A stretch of DNA of 64,000 bases from Anaerolinea sp. (GCA_013822275.1 PNKC01000010.1:1-64000); one strand, 5' to 3'. Positions 44,121-54,037 are shown, counted from the stretch's first letter. Numbers and translations are program-made. Notes: generated from the sequence alone by a model not told the origin.

Positions 44121-44705
44121 ATGCGAATCGGTCTCATCTCTGATACTCACATCCCGGAGGCCCGGCACGAACTCTGGCCGCAGGTGTTCGACGCTTTCCG
44201 GGGCGTGGAGTGCATCCTCCACGCGGGCGACATCCACGACCTGGTGGTCATCGACCAGCTCAGCGACATCGCGACGACATACGCCGCGCGTGGTAACGGT
44301 GACGACGGCTCGGGTGGGCGGCCGATCCAGCCGTTCGACAGCCGACTGCGGGAGGCCTGGCTGATCGAGGTCGGCGGACTGCGCATCGGCATGACCCATG
44401 ACGTGCCGATCCCGGAGTATCCTCCCCATTTGACGCTGGAGCGTGCCCTGACCCGCTACTTCGGGACGACGGAGCTGGACGTGCTGATTTATGGCGACAC
44501 GCACGTCGAGGCGATCGACCACGTGGGCGGAGTGTTGTGCGTGAACCCCGGCTCGCCCACCTACCCCCGGAACCTGGATACTCAGCTCGGGACCATCGGC
44601 TTCCTGGAGATCGACGCGCACGGCCAGCCGGAGGCGACGATCTGGCAGCTGACGGACGACGGCATCGAGCCGTTCGACTGGGGGAAGTGGAAGCGCCCCT
44701 GGTAG
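44121..44705 (+). CDS. YfcE-type metallophosphoesterase
   Basis: MRIGLISDTHIPEARHELWP, CILHAGDIHDL, ARGNGDDG, YGDTHVEAIDHVGGVLCVNPGSP. Confidence 0.92.
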   Translation: MRIGLISDTHIPEARHELWPQVFDAFRGVECILHAGDIHDLVVIDQLSDIATTYAARGNGDDGSGGRPIQPFDSRLREAWLIEVGGLRIGMTHDVPIPEYPPHLTLERALTRYFGTTELDVLIYGDTHVEAIDHVGGVLCVNPGSPTYPRNLDTQLGTIGFLEIDAHGQPEATIWQLTDDGIEPFDWGKWKRPW

Positions 44706-44726
44706 CCGGTCTTCGAGCGCGATCCC

Positions 44727-45083
44727 TCAGCCGGCGGCCGTGACGCAGCGGGCGGCAGGGCGGCGGCGAAGGATGGCGAAAAGAGGCTCGGTGTCCACGA
44801 GCATTGGGACGTAGTCGGCGCCGGCGCTGGTGTAGCGGGCTCTGTCCGAGGCGCGCTCCACGGGCGCGAGGATCACCACCCGGACGCCGTCGGAGACGAG
44901 GTGGGCGCAGAAGGCGGGAGAGCAATCCGCCGGGGTCGTAATCACGAGGTCGCCCGCGACCAGGTCATCGAAGCTGCCGTCGCTGGCGGGAATGATAAAG
45001 CCGGGGTCGCGCCGGATCCTGCCAACGAGGGCGCGCTTCAGCGCCCTATCGCCCGTCACTACGTGCACCGCGACTTCGTTCAT
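44727..45083 (-). CDS. Hypothetical protein, receiver-like fold possible
   Basis: MNEVAVHVVTGDRALKRALVGRIRRDPGFIIPASDG...VRVVILAPVERASDRARYTSAGADYVPMLVD. Confidence 0.5.
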   Translation of the reverse strand: MNEVAVHVVTGDRALKRALVGRIRRDPGFIIPASDGSFDDLVAGDLVITTPADCSPAFCAHLVSDGVRVVILAPVERASDRARYTSAGADYVPMLVDTEPLFAILRRRPAARCVTAAG

Positions 45084-45199
45084 AGTGTCAAGCATCGGCC
45101 ATGTGGATATCCACCATAGATGGCCGAAGGGCGGAGGATTCGGGGCCCAAGGGCCTGAGGGCCAGCGTCCAGGAGCCAAGGCAAGACTAATACGCTAGT

Positions 45200-46363
45200 A
45201 TGGAAATTGTGCCACCGGGACGTGGGGAGACAGCCGAAGCGGAGATCGTCCGCCGTCTTGCGGAAATGGCCGAGACGAGCGAGTTGCTGGTCAACAGCGC
45301 GGACCTTTCGGAAATCCTCCAGGGCCTGGCGGCCCGCGCCCTGGAAGTCACGAACGCGGACTATGCGGCGATTTCCACGTTCGACGACGACGGCAAGCTG
45401 ACGCGGTTCATCTACTCCGGTATCAGCGATGAGGCGGCGCGGAAGCTGGGCCACCCCCCGGCTGGCCAGGGTTTGCTCGGCGCGCTCGGCCAGCGGGCGA
45501 CGCCGATGCGGCTCGACAAGCTGCGCGAGCACCCGGCGTCATGCGGGTGGCCGCGTGCCCACCCGGAGATGGATGCCTTCCTCGGTGTGCCGATCCGGGC
45601 CGGTGGCCGGACGATCGGGTCGTTGTATATGACACGGGCCCCGGGCGGGCCGCCCTTCAGCGATGCGGACGAGGCGGCCGCGACGGTGCTTTCGCTCCAG
45701 GCGGCGGTGAGCGTCTCTTCGGCGCTGGCCCGCGAGCGGAGCGGCCGCGTGTTCTTGCTCGAAGAGCGGGCACGGATAGCGCATGACCTCCACGACGGCA
45801 CAATCCAGTCGCTCTATGCGCTTGGCCTGGAGCTGGATTCGGCGGCCGCCGGCGCGCCGAACGAAGAGGTGGGGGAGGTCCTGAGCGGTGGCGTGCGCCG
45901 GATTAACGACCTGATAGCGGACATCCGGCAGTACATCTCCATGCTCGAGGCGGAAACGCCGACAACGCAACCGGAACTTTCACGTGACCTTGCGTTCGTC
46001 ATCCGGCAGTTGGTCCCGGCGGGCGTGGACGCCGTGGTCAATATCACGGCGGCGGCGCTGCAGGAGCTGAACGCGCGCGACACCGAGGACCTGCTCTATA
46101 TCGCGCGGGAAGCGCTCAGCAACGCGATCCGCCACGGGTCACCAACGAAGGTGGCGGTCGACCTGAGGCAGACAGCGGACGCAACGTCGCTCACCATCCA
46201 GGACAACGGGGTGGGGTTCGACCAGGCGAACGTCCGCAGTGGCCTGGGCACGGTGACCATGCGGACGCGCGCGGAGCGGCTTGGCGCGGACGTGACCATA
46301 CTGGGGATTCCGGGCATGGGGACAACGGTACGGGTGTCCATCCCGCGGAGGTACAATGACTGA
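45200..46363 (+). CDS. GAF-domain sensor histidine kinase (NarX/DegS-DesK type)
   Basis: GAF region; RIAHDLHDGTIQSLYALGLELD; HATPase DNGVGFDQANVRSGLGTVTMRTRAERLGADVTI. Confidence 0.92.
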   Translation: MEIVPPGRGETAEAEIVRRLAEMAETSELLVNSADLSEILQGLAARALEVTNADYAAISTFDDDGKLTRFIYSGISDEAARKLGHPPAGQGLLGALGQRATPMRLDKLREHPASCGWPRAHPEMDAFLGVPIRAGGRTIGSLYMTRAPGGPPFSDADEAAATVLSLQAAVSVSSALARERSGRVFLLEERARIAHDLHDGTIQSLYALGLELDSAAAGAPNEEVGEVLSGGVRRINDLIADIRQYISMLEAETPTTQPELSRDLAFVIRQLVPAGVDAVVNITAAALQELNARDTEDLLYIAREALSNAIRHGSPTKVAVDLRQTADATSLTIQDNGVGFDQANVRSGLGTVTMRTRAERLGADVTILGIPGMGTTVRVSIPRRYND

Positions 46364-47021
46364 CCTTATCCATGTCCTGCTGGCGGACGACCACGATATC
46401 GTCCGGTCTGGCCTGAAGGCGGTACTGCGGGGACACCCGGAGTTCACGGTGGTAGCCGAAGCTCGCGACGGGCTCGAAGCTGTCCGGGAGGCGAAGCGGG
46501 TGAAGCCAGACCTGGCGGTGCTGGACGTGCGCATGCCGCGGCTGAGCGGGATCGAGGCCTGCCGCGAGATCCGCCAGGATTCGCCCACCACGAACGTGCT
46601 GATGCTGACTTCGTACGCGGATGAGAAGGCGGTGATGGCGGCTATCGTGGCGGGAGCCAGCGGGTTCATGTTGAAGGAAGTGCAGACCGCGGAGTTGATC
46701 GACGCCATGCGGGTTGTCGGGAGGGGTGGCAAGATCCTGGACCCGGCCAGTTCGGCGGCGGTGATCGAGCAGATCCGCAAGGGGAACGTCGTCAGCGAAG
46801 AAGACCGGATCGCACAGCAGTTGAACGAGCGCGAGCTGCGGATCCTGGACTACATCGCGGAGGGGATGACGAACCGGGAGATCGGTGAGCAGTTGTTTCT
46901 TTCGGAAAAGACCGTGAAGCACCACGTGAGCGACATCCTCGGGAAACTCGGCCTCACGCGGCGCGTGGAGGCTGCGACCTTCGCGATCCGGCGGTCGGCA
47001 GGGCATCCGCGCGACGAGTGA
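46356..47021 (+). CDS. NarL/FixJ (LuxR) family response regulator
   Basis: HVLLADDHDIVRSGLKAVLRG, PDLAVLDVRMPRLSG; HTH NEREL..LDYIAEGMTNREIGEQLFLSEKTVKHHVSDILGKLGL; overlaps kinase stop by 8 nt. Confidence 0.95.
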   Translation: MTDLIHVLLADDHDIVRSGLKAVLRGHPEFTVVAEARDGLEAVREAKRVKPDLAVLDVRMPRLSGIEACREIRQDSPTTNVLMLTSYADEKAVMAAIVAGASGFMLKEVQTAELIDAMRVVGRGGKILDPASSAAVIEQIRKGNVVSEEDRIAQQLNERELRILDYIAEGMTNREIGEQLFLSEKTVKHHVSDILGKLGLTRRVEAATFAIRRSAGHPRDE

Positions 47022-47044
47022 GCGCGAGGTCGCGGGGAGACGCG

Positions 47045-47866
47045 GTGAACATTGAGTTCCGGCGGGCCGATCCGGCGGAATGCGACGCGGCATTCCTGGC
47101 GCTGTTGGACGAGGTCCACGAAGACGGGGAGCACGCCCGGCGGGTGCTCGCGAGCCTTCGCCATGACCTGTTCGTGGCCCGGGACGGTGACCGTCTGGTG
47201 GGCGGCGCCCTCTGCAGCGAGCTGCTGGTGCGCGGGAGGACTGGGGGCGGCGTGGAGAACCTGGCCGTGTCGCCGGACTACCACGGCAGGGGGATTGGGC
47301 GGGGGTTGATGGAGATGGCCGAAGGCCACTACCGGAGGCTTGGCTTCCAGGGGATGCAGCTCACCGTGCGGGCGGATAACGCGCCCGCACGCGCGCTCTA
47401 CGATTCGCTGGGGTACCAGGCGGTTGAGCGGCGCGTGCGGATGTGGAAGGAGTTCGCCCCAGAGACGCCGGGGGGCCACGCGGAAGCGAACGTGAGGGTC
47501 ATCCAGCGCTGGACGGACGACGTGTGGAACCGTGGACGGTTGGAGGAAGTGGCTGAGCTGGTGGCGGAAGGCTGCCTCCGGCACGATGCTGGCAAACCCG
47601 CCCGCGCCATCTCCGTGGCGGAGAACCTGGAGCGGATCGCCTCGTTCCGGAAGCAGGTGCCGGACCTCCACTTCATCAACAACGACCTGGTCGCGGACGG
47701 CGACCGGGTGGTGGCGAGGTTCACGATGACGGGCACCGACCCGGAGAAGCATGAACGGTTCGTGTTTTCCGGGATCGAGATCTTTCGCCTGGCGGGCGGA
47801 AAGATCGTGGAGACGTGGTCCAGCGAAACGGCGACAGGTCCCTGGCGGGATTCAGCGCGGGGCTGA
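47045..47866 (+). CDS. GNAT N-acetyltransferase fused to SnoaL-like (NTF2) domain
   Basis: GNAT VENLAVSPDYHGRGIGRGLME; C-terminal VIQRWTDDVWNRGRLEEVAELVAEGCLRHD...VVARFTMTGTD. Confidence 0.8.
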   Translation: MNIEFRRADPAECDAAFLALLDEVHEDGEHARRVLASLRHDLFVARDGDRLVGGALCSELLVRGRTGGGVENLAVSPDYHGRGIGRGLMEMAEGHYRRLGFQGMQLTVRADNAPARALYDSLGYQAVERRVRMWKEFAPETPGGHAEANVRVIQRWTDDVWNRGRLEEVAELVAEGCLRHDAGKPARAISVAENLERIASFRKQVPDLHFINNDLVADGDRVVARFTMTGTDPEKHERFVFSGIEIFRLAGGKIVETWSSETATGPWRDSARG

Positions 47867-47885
47867 GGCAAGGGAGGGCTTGCGA

Positions 47886-48977
47886 TCAGGTGACGACGAG
47901 CACCGTCACGAGGCCGAAGAAGCCCGCCTTGTTTTCGGCGTGCGAGAGGACGTGGCAGTGGAACGCCCAGAGGCCGGCCTCAGTGCATTCGATGATGCAG
48001 TCGAAGCGGTTGCCGGGCGGCACGTCGATGGTGTCGCATTTGTAAGGCGGACTGATGGGGTACCCGTCGCGCTGGAAGACCTCCATGGTCATGCCGTGGA
48101 GGTGCATCGGGTGGTACATCATCCCTTCGTTCATCCAGCGGACGAGGAGGCGTTCGCCCTTTTTCGCGGCGATGGCGTCGGTCGCGGGGAAGCTTTTCCC
48201 GTTGAGGGTGAAGCCGAGAAGGGAGTCGTTCATGATCAGGATGACTTCCTTGTCGTACCTCGGGTAGGTGGACCTATCCTTCGGGTCGACGATGAAGGCG
48301 CCGAGGAGGCCGCGGTTCACCTGGTCTGACGAGTCGTGGTGGGAGTGGTACATGTGGGAGCCCTGGTTGCGCAGGGTGAACTCGTAGGTGAACGTCTTGC
48401 CGGGCTGGATCGGGTCCTGCGTGACGTAAGGGACGCCGTCCTGGTTGTTCGGCACGTAGAGGCCGTGCCAGTGGACGGAGGAGCTTGCGGTGAGGTTGTT
48501 CTTGACGTTGATCCGGACGGTATCGCCCTCGGTCGCGCGGATTGTGGGGCCGGGCACCTGGCCGTTGTAGCCACGCGCCTTTTCGATCTGGCCGGGAGCG
48601 ACCTCCCAGTCCACTTCGTCCAGCGTCAAGTCGAAGATCTTGACGCCGTTTTCCACCCGAGGGGTGAGGGCCTGCATGCCCTTGCCCTTGGTGATGGGGG
48701 TGGTCTGGTTCTTGAGGAAGTCCTCGACGCCTTTCTTGTGGTCGGCGTCGATCGTCTGCCAGTCTTCGGCCTGCGAGGTGGCGGCCGTGCCGCCGCCGTG
48801 CGTGGAAGCGGGCTTCGCGGGGGGGACAGCCGTGGCTTTCGCCTTTTGGCCGCTGGGGTCGTTGTAGCAGGCAGAGACGATGAGGCCGCTGGCGATGGGC
48901 AGGGTGGCGCCAACGACGCCCGCGCGCTTGAGGAAGCCCCGCCGGCCGAGGCGCGGGGCAATCAGGTGTTCATCCAT
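47886..48977 (-). CDS. Multicopper oxidase with Tat-type lipoprotein signal
   Basis: RRGFLKRAG twin-Arg, lipobox; SVHWHGLYVP, GSHMYHSHHD, YHPMHLHGM, WAFHCHVLSHAENKAGFFG copper ligands. Confidence 0.92.
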   Translation of the reverse strand: MDEHLIAPRLGRRGFLKRAGVVGATLPIASGLIVSACYNDPSGQKAKATAVPPAKPASTHGGGTAATSQAEDWQTIDADHKKGVEDFLKNQTTPITKGKGMQALTPRVENGVKIFDLTLDEVDWEVAPGQIEKARGYNGQVPGPTIRATEGDTVRINVKNNLTASSSVHWHGLYVPNNQDGVPYVTQDPIQPGKTFTYEFTLRNQGSHMYHSHHDSSDQVNRGLLGAFIVDPKDRSTYPRYDKEVILIMNDSLLGFTLNGKSFPATDAIAAKKGERLLVRWMNEGMMYHPMHLHGMTMEVFQRDGYPISPPYKCDTIDVPPGNRFDCIIECTEAGLWAFHCHVLSHAENKAGFFGLVTVLVVT

Positions 48978-49086
48978 CCGAAGAAGTCCTCTGTGGTGTG
49001 GTGATTGGCGCATCGTCGCCCATCCTGGCGGCGGGCGCCCACGGCCGTCCGGTGGGAATCGGGGGGACGAACGGCCGGTTTGTGAT

Positions 49087-49536
49087 TCAGATCATTGACG
49101 GGCTGTCGGGGAACCCTTCGGCGCGGCCGCTGACGTCTTCGATGCGGATGCGAAAAAGGATGGCGTCAGCCAGGGCAACGCGGTGGCCATGGCCAGCGGT
49201 GACGTGTTGGGGGTTGCCATCGAAGGCGCGGACGAGGCGAAGGCGGGCGCGGGCCTGTTCGGCGTCGTCGCTGAGTTCTTCGAAACGGCCGCGGACGAGG
49301 ACGCTGCGCCAGCGGGATTCGTCTTCCACTTCATCGACTTCGAAAGCGACGTGGGGCCAGCGGCGCATGAGGCTGACCTTGCGGCCGCTGGCGGCGTGGC
49401 CGTAGAGGTGGAGGCCGTCGAAGGCGTAGCAGATGGGGACGAGGTAGACACCTTCGGCATCGCGGATGCCGAGGCGGCCAACGCGGTGGCGCTCCAGCAC
49501 AAGGTCGCATTCCGCCCGGCTCAACTCGCGAAGCAT
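49087..49536 (-). CDS. Pyridoxamine 5'-phosphate oxidase-like flavin protein
   Basis: VLERHRVGRLGIRDAEGVYLVPICYAFDGLHLYGHAASGRKVSLMRRWPHVAFEVDEV. Confidence 0.85.
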   Translation of the reverse strand: MLRELSRAECDLVLERHRVGRLGIRDAEGVYLVPICYAFDGLHLYGHAASGRKVSLMRRWPHVAFEVDEVEDESRWRSVLVRGRFEELSDDAEQARARLRLVRAFDGNPQHVTAGHGHRVALADAILFRIRIEDVSGRAEGFPDSPSMI

Positions 49537-49549
49537 GCCTACCCTCCAG

Positions 49550-50077
49550 CTAGACCAGGGCAGCCTCGCGTACTCCGGGGGCCCCCAGGACAACCTCTGT
49601 CACGCCGCCGAAGCTCATCGCGGAGAGGACAGTCAGCCCGGCGCCACGGCAATCGCTCACAGGGTCGTGGGAGCTACGGCCAACCCAACTGCGCATCCGG
49701 GTAATGCCGCGCTGAGCGGCCTGTTCGGCCAGTTCGCGGAGGACTACGGGCGCTACACCAGCCCTGCTGAAGGCAGGCTGGATGGACAGGCGGAAGGTGC
49801 CCGCCGCCGGGTCGTCGCCGTCACGGTGAAGCCATGCGGCGGCGACGAGCGTACCGTCCTGCAGCACGGCCACGACTGCCGGGTCGCGCTCCTGGCACGG
49901 CCCGGTGCAGCCGCAGACAGTTGCCGGCCCGGCTTGTTGGCCGCAGAGGAAGTAGGCAGACGTCGCGGCGGAAAGGGCTGCCACGGCTGCCGAGTCTTCC
50001 GGGAGAGACTTCCGCACAACCAGGGCGCGCCCGTCATCGAGGAAGACAGTCCGGCCACCGGCGGTGTCGCTGGTCAT
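49550..50077 (-). CDS. GNAT-like protein with Cys-rich insertion
   Basis: VVRKSLPEDSAAVAAL; CGQQAGPATVCGCTGPC; AAAWLHRDGDDPAAGTFRLSIQPAFSRAGVAPVVLREL. Confidence 0.6.
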   Translation of the reverse strand: MTSDTAGGRTVFLDDGRALVVRKSLPEDSAAVAALSAATSAYFLCGQQAGPATVCGCTGPCQERDPAVVAVLQDGTLVAAAWLHRDGDDPAAGTFRLSIQPAFSRAGVAPVVLRELAEQAAQRGITRMRSWVGRSSHDPVSDCRGAGLTVLSAMSFGGVTEVVLGAPGVREAALV

Positions 50078-50280
50078 GAGCCAAGTGTGGCGGGAGGGGC
50101 GCCGTTAAAGTCCGGCCGAAGGGTACCACGCGCGAGGCCCGTTCGGGCCTGTTTGGCGAGGACGCGGGTGCCGATCGGGGTGGTCACGCAGGGCCGAGGG
50201 GCACTGGCGGGGTGGCGGGGCGTGAGCGACGATGGCTATTGCCTGGCTGAACGCCCGGTTCAACCGGAGGAGGAAAGAAC

Positions 50281-51126
50281 ATGAGTGACGTCGCGGGGAC
50301 AATTCTCGTTTCATTGGATGGCTCGCACCTGGCGGAGCGGGCGCTGCCGCTCGCCGCATGGTTGGCAGGCGCCACCGGGGGAAGAGTCCGCCTGGTCCAC
50401 GTGATTGACGATGAACGGCTGCGCGATCAGCCTGCCGAGTTGAAGACCGCGTCGGAGCGCTTCGCCGCCTATGCTGGGGGCCTCGCGAAAACGAACGGTC
50501 TCTTCGATGCGACCACAGAAGTGCTGGCGGGCGACCCCGCGAGCCGGCTGCTCGAGGCTGCAGCGGAGTGCGGCTTTGTGGTGATGGCGACGCACGGCCG
50601 GGGCGGGTTCCGGGCAGCGATCATCGGCAGCGTTGCCGACAAGGTGGTTCGCGGCACGCCTGTCCCCATCCTCGTGGTGCCAGGTACGGGGCGGACCGAG
50701 GTGCCTTCGGCGGACAAGCCGTTCGTAGTCGGCCTGGATGGTTCCCCGGAAGCCGAACGGGGGCTGGCGCTGGCGCGTGAACTGGCCGCCAGGACGGGCG
50801 CCAAGGTGACGTTGGTGCGGGCGTTCCACATTCCTCCCCCGGCCGGAGTGGAATTCTCCTACTACCCGCCGGACGTGCTCACATCGCTCCAGGAGGCGGC
50901 CGAGGAGTACATCCGCTCCGTGGCGAAGCCGGGCGAGGGCGAACGGCTGGTCCAGGGCGACGCCGCCACCGCAATCCTTGAGACCGCGAAGGAGGTGGAT
51001 GCCGGGCTGGTTGTCCTGACTTCCGGTGGCAAGGGGCTGGCGAAACGGCTCGCCTTTGGGAGCGTGACGGACCGCGTCCTCCACGCGCTCGAGCGGCCGC
51101 TCCTGGTAGTACCGCCAAAGCGCTAA
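50281..51126 (+). CDS. Universal stress protein, tandem UspA domains
   Basis: ILVSLDGSHLAERALPLAAWLA; FVVMATHGRGGFRAAIIGSVADKVVRGTPVPILVV; second VGLDGSPEAERGL; SD GGAGGAAAG. Confidence 0.92.
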   Translation: MSDVAGTILVSLDGSHLAERALPLAAWLAGATGGRVRLVHVIDDERLRDQPAELKTASERFAAYAGGLAKTNGLFDATTEVLAGDPASRLLEAAAECGFVVMATHGRGGFRAAIIGSVADKVVRGTPVPILVVPGTGRTEVPSADKPFVVGLDGSPEAERGLALARELAARTGAKVTLVRAFHIPPPAGVEFSYYPPDVLTSLQEAAEEYIRSVAKPGEGERLVQGDAATAILETAKEVDAGLVVLTSGGKGLAKRLAFGSVTDRVLHALERPLLVVPPKR

Positions 51127-51231
51127 CGGGTGGCTTCTGGCCGTTCGGCCCTTGCCCGTGGATCGAACGGCAGTCACGAGGGTATTGACAGGGGCCGCAT
51201 GCTGGGGGGAGCCCGGTTAGGAGACCACAGA

Positions 51232-51741
51232 ATGAAAGCCCTTGTCCCACTGGATGGCAGTGAACTTGCTCTCAGCGTGCTGACGAACGTTCGGCGGCTG
51301 GCGGAGCTGGCGCCCGGATTGGAAGTGCACCTGCTCACGGTGCTCGACCCAAAAGCGGTCCATGGCCGCACGGACACGGTGCCCGGCGAGCTGACGACCA
51401 CGATCCCCGGCAGCAAGATCTCGTCCGTGTTGTCGCCGGCGCCACGCGTTGTAGAAAGCCACGGGGAGGCCCTGGAACGCGTCCACCTGGAAGCGAACGA
51501 AGCACTTCAGCAGGTGGCGGACCGTGACCTGAGCGGGGTGGCGACATCCTGCGCGGTGGTCTTCTCATCGAACCCGGCTGAGGCGATTGTCGAACAGGCG
51601 AACGAATGGGCTGCGGACCTGATCATCATGGCGACGCATGGGCGATCGGGGATTACGCACCTGTTGGCGGGCAGCGTTACCGAGGCCGTGATCAAGAATG
51701 CCGGGAAGCCCGTGCTGGTGAACTGCCCGAAGCCAGACTGA
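51232..51741 (+). CDS. Universal stress protein
   Basis: MKALVPLDGSELALSVL; DLIIMATHGRSGITHLLAGSVTEAVIKNAGKPVLV. Confidence 0.92.
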   Translation: MKALVPLDGSELALSVLTNVRRLAELAPGLEVHLLTVLDPKAVHGRTDTVPGELTTTIPGSKISSVLSPAPRVVESHGEALERVHLEANEALQQVADRDLSGVATSCAVVFSSNPAEAIVEQANEWAADLIIMATHGRSGITHLLAGSVTEAVIKNAGKPVLVNCPKPD

Positions 51742-51761
51742 ACGAACCCCTCCTGTGTTCT

Positions 51762-51807
51762 GGGGGCTGCCCCGATCTGTTGCGGGCAGCCCCCAACCCT
51801 TTTCCCA
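51762..51807 (+). terminator. Rho-independent terminator after usp gene
   Basis: GGGGGCTGCCC-n11-GGGCAGCCCCC followed by AACCCTTTT. Confidence 0.85.
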
Positions 51808-51816
51808 CGGAATCGG

Positions 51817-52608
51817 TCATGCCTGCCGGAGGAACGCTCGCAGTGCAGCCCGGAACGCCTCCGGCTTTTCCAGGTGGACCCAGCGGCCGGAGCCGAGCGC
51901 GTTTGTTGTCACGTTCGGCGCGAAGCGCTGGAGTGTACCGTAGTAGCCCGGCGGCTCCTGGCCGTCGATGAGGCAGCCCGGCTGGTTTGCGAGCGCCGCC
52001 ATCAGGCTGTCGCTTCGCGCGGCGATCTCCTCGGGAGTGAATTCGAACAGAGCTGCCCAGAGCGCCTGGCCAACTTCGACGGGGGTCGCGTCCTTCATCT
52101 CATCGATGAGCGCCCGCGATTCGGGCGGCATCTGGTCACTGACCATCGAATCGAAGAGCTGGCCGCGGAACGCCATGTGGGTCTCCGGCGAGCGGATGAT
52201 GCTCTCGGCGGCGCGCATCTGTGCCGCGAAGGCGCGCAGGTCCAGGGGCTGGTCTTCGACCACGACCGCGCGGGCGAATCCGGGGAAGCGTTCGGCGATA
52301 GTCGCCGCGAGGAAGCCGCCGAAGCTGTGCCCGACGATGACCGGGTGGGCGATGCTGAGTTCCTGGCAAAGCGCCACCACATCGTTCGAAAGCGCCTCGG
52401 GCGTGTAGCAGAAGTCGCGCGGCTGGCCGGACAGGCCGTGGCCGCGCATGTCCGGGGCGATGCAGCGGTACTCTCGCTTGAACTCCGCGATGGTGCCGGC
52501 CCAGCTCGCCGAGCCGTCGCACCAGCCGTGGAGGAAGACGATGGGCTGGCCGGCGCCGCCGGTGTCTGCGTAGTGGAGGGTGACCGTGGGGCGGCTGAGT
52601 TCGGGCAT
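51817..52608 (-). CDS. Alpha/beta hydrolase
   Basis: PIVFLHGWCDGSASW, PDMRGHGLSGQ, VIVGHSFGGFLAATIA. Confidence 0.9.
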   Translation of the reverse strand: MPELSRPTVTLHYADTGGAGQPIVFLHGWCDGSASWAGTIAEFKREYRCIAPDMRGHGLSGQPRDFCYTPEALSNDVVALCQELSIAHPVIVGHSFGGFLAATIAERFPGFARAVVVEDQPLDLRAFAAQMRAAESIIRSPETHMAFRGQLFDSMVSDQMPPESRALIDEMKDATPVEVGQALWAALFEFTPEEIAARSDSLMAALANQPGCLIDGQEPPGYYGTLQRFAPNVTTNALGSGRWVHLEKPEAFRAALRAFLRQA

Positions 52609-52736
52609 TGAGGGGCTCCGGAGCGTGGCTGCCGCGTAGTTTAACGCCCGCGCGTGCCTTCGAGGCAGCTGATGAGGCACTGGCAGCGCCAGGCTCCTGC
52701 TGGTCGCGGTTCTGGCCAGCGGGCCGCGGCCCGCGG

Positions 52737-52952
52737 CTATGCGGGCGTTTGCCCCGCCCGTTCACCGCGCGTGCCCTTGATCGCGAGGTCCACGCCGGCG
52801 AGGCGGCGCATCCCTTCCGCGCGGTCCGTGCCGCGGGCCTGCATCATCACCAGGTAGTCCGCGAAGGCTGCTTCGATGAAGCTGAAGTAACCCTGCAGGT
52901 CCTGTGCCGTGTTGATCGAGAAGTCCAGAGCCGGGCCGTTCGGAGGGCGCAT
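52737..52952 (-). CDS. Small hypothetical protein
   Basis: MRPPNGPALDFSINTAQDLQGYFSFIEAAFADYLVMMQARGTDRAEGMRRL. Confidence 0.4.
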   Translation of the reverse strand: MRPPNGPALDFSINTAQDLQGYFSFIEAAFADYLVMMQARGTDRAEGMRRLAGVDLAIKGTRGERAGQTPA

Positions 52953-53027
52953 GGCTGTTCAGCGGCGGCAACTATTGCGCTGAAACCGTTGAACTGCACC
53001 CACCCATGCACACGGCCCCAACCGGGG

Positions 53028-53867
53028 CTACGAGTACCGCTCCACCAACCGGGCCCACTCATCGAGCATCGGCAGCACCGTCTCCGCGGGCGCGGAAGGC
53101 ACCTGGGTCGCGATCCTGCTCACGCCCAGCTCGATGAGCTGCTCGATCCGCTCGGGCGCCAACTCGGTGGCAACTGTGACGTCGAACTCAGACATCGGCC
53201 GCCCTACCTTTTCGGCGCAGATGCGGAGCTGCTCCATGCCGTGCGCGATGTCTGCCATCCCATCAACGGCAATCCATCCGTCGCAGTAGTCGGCAACGCG
53301 CTCGAACGTCCACCTCGAGTTCGCGCCCAGCAGGACTGGTGGGCCACCCGCCTGCACCGGCTTGGGCCACGACCAGAGCGGCTCAAAGTCAACGAACTCG
53401 CCGTGGTACTCCGCTTCGTCGTGAGTCCAGATCTCGCGCATGGCGAGGACCCTCTCGCGGGTGAGCTTCCACCGGTCCCTGAATCGCACGCCATGGTCCG
53501 CCATCTCCTCCGCGTTCCACCCCGCGCCAATGCCGAAGATGAACCTGCCGCCTGAGAGGAAGTCCAGCGACGCAACTTGCTTCGCCAGGCCGATCGGGTT
53601 GTGCTCGGGCACGATGCAGACAGCGGTACCGACCTTCAGCCTGGTCGTCACGACGGCTGCCGCCGTCAATGCCACAAACACGTCGTGCGTGTGCCAGTAC
53701 TCGGGAGGTAGTTCGCCCCCGACATAGGACGGGCTCTGGCGACTGACCGGGATGTGCGTGTGCTCGCAGAGATACATCGACTCAAACCCCCGCTCCTCCA
53801 GTGCGCGGGCGAGTTCGACTGGCTGGATCGAATAATCGGTCAAGAACATGCCGGTGCCGAACTTCAT
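53028..53867 (-). CDS. LLM-class F420-dependent oxidoreductase
   Basis: MKFGTGMFLTDYSIQPVELARALEERGFESMYLCEHTHIP; LDFLSGGRFIFGIGAGWNAEEMADHGV; SD AGGAAGGACC. Confidence 0.93.
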   Translation of the reverse strand: MKFGTGMFLTDYSIQPVELARALEERGFESMYLCEHTHIPVSRQSPSYVGGELPPEYWHTHDVFVALTAAAVVTTRLKVGTAVCIVPEHNPIGLAKQVASLDFLSGGRFIFGIGAGWNAEEMADHGVRFRDRWKLTRERVLAMREIWTHDEAEYHGEFVDFEPLWSWPKPVQAGGPPVLLGANSRWTFERVADYCDGWIAVDGMADIAHGMEQLRICAEKVGRPMSEFDVTVATELAPERIEQLIELGVSRIATQVPSAPAETVLPMLDEWARLVERYS

Positions 53868-54037
53868 GGGGTCCTTCCTGCTGTGAAAGAGAATCCCCCG
53901 ATTCCGCGTCTGCCACACTCCCCCCACAACGGCCCAGAGGGGTAGTTGCCGTGGGTCGTTAGACCCAATGCCGCCCCCCGCAGTCGCGTCCTGGAACAGA
54001 GCGTGCAACGGAATTGGGCCATTGCGCCGGGTCGGGG

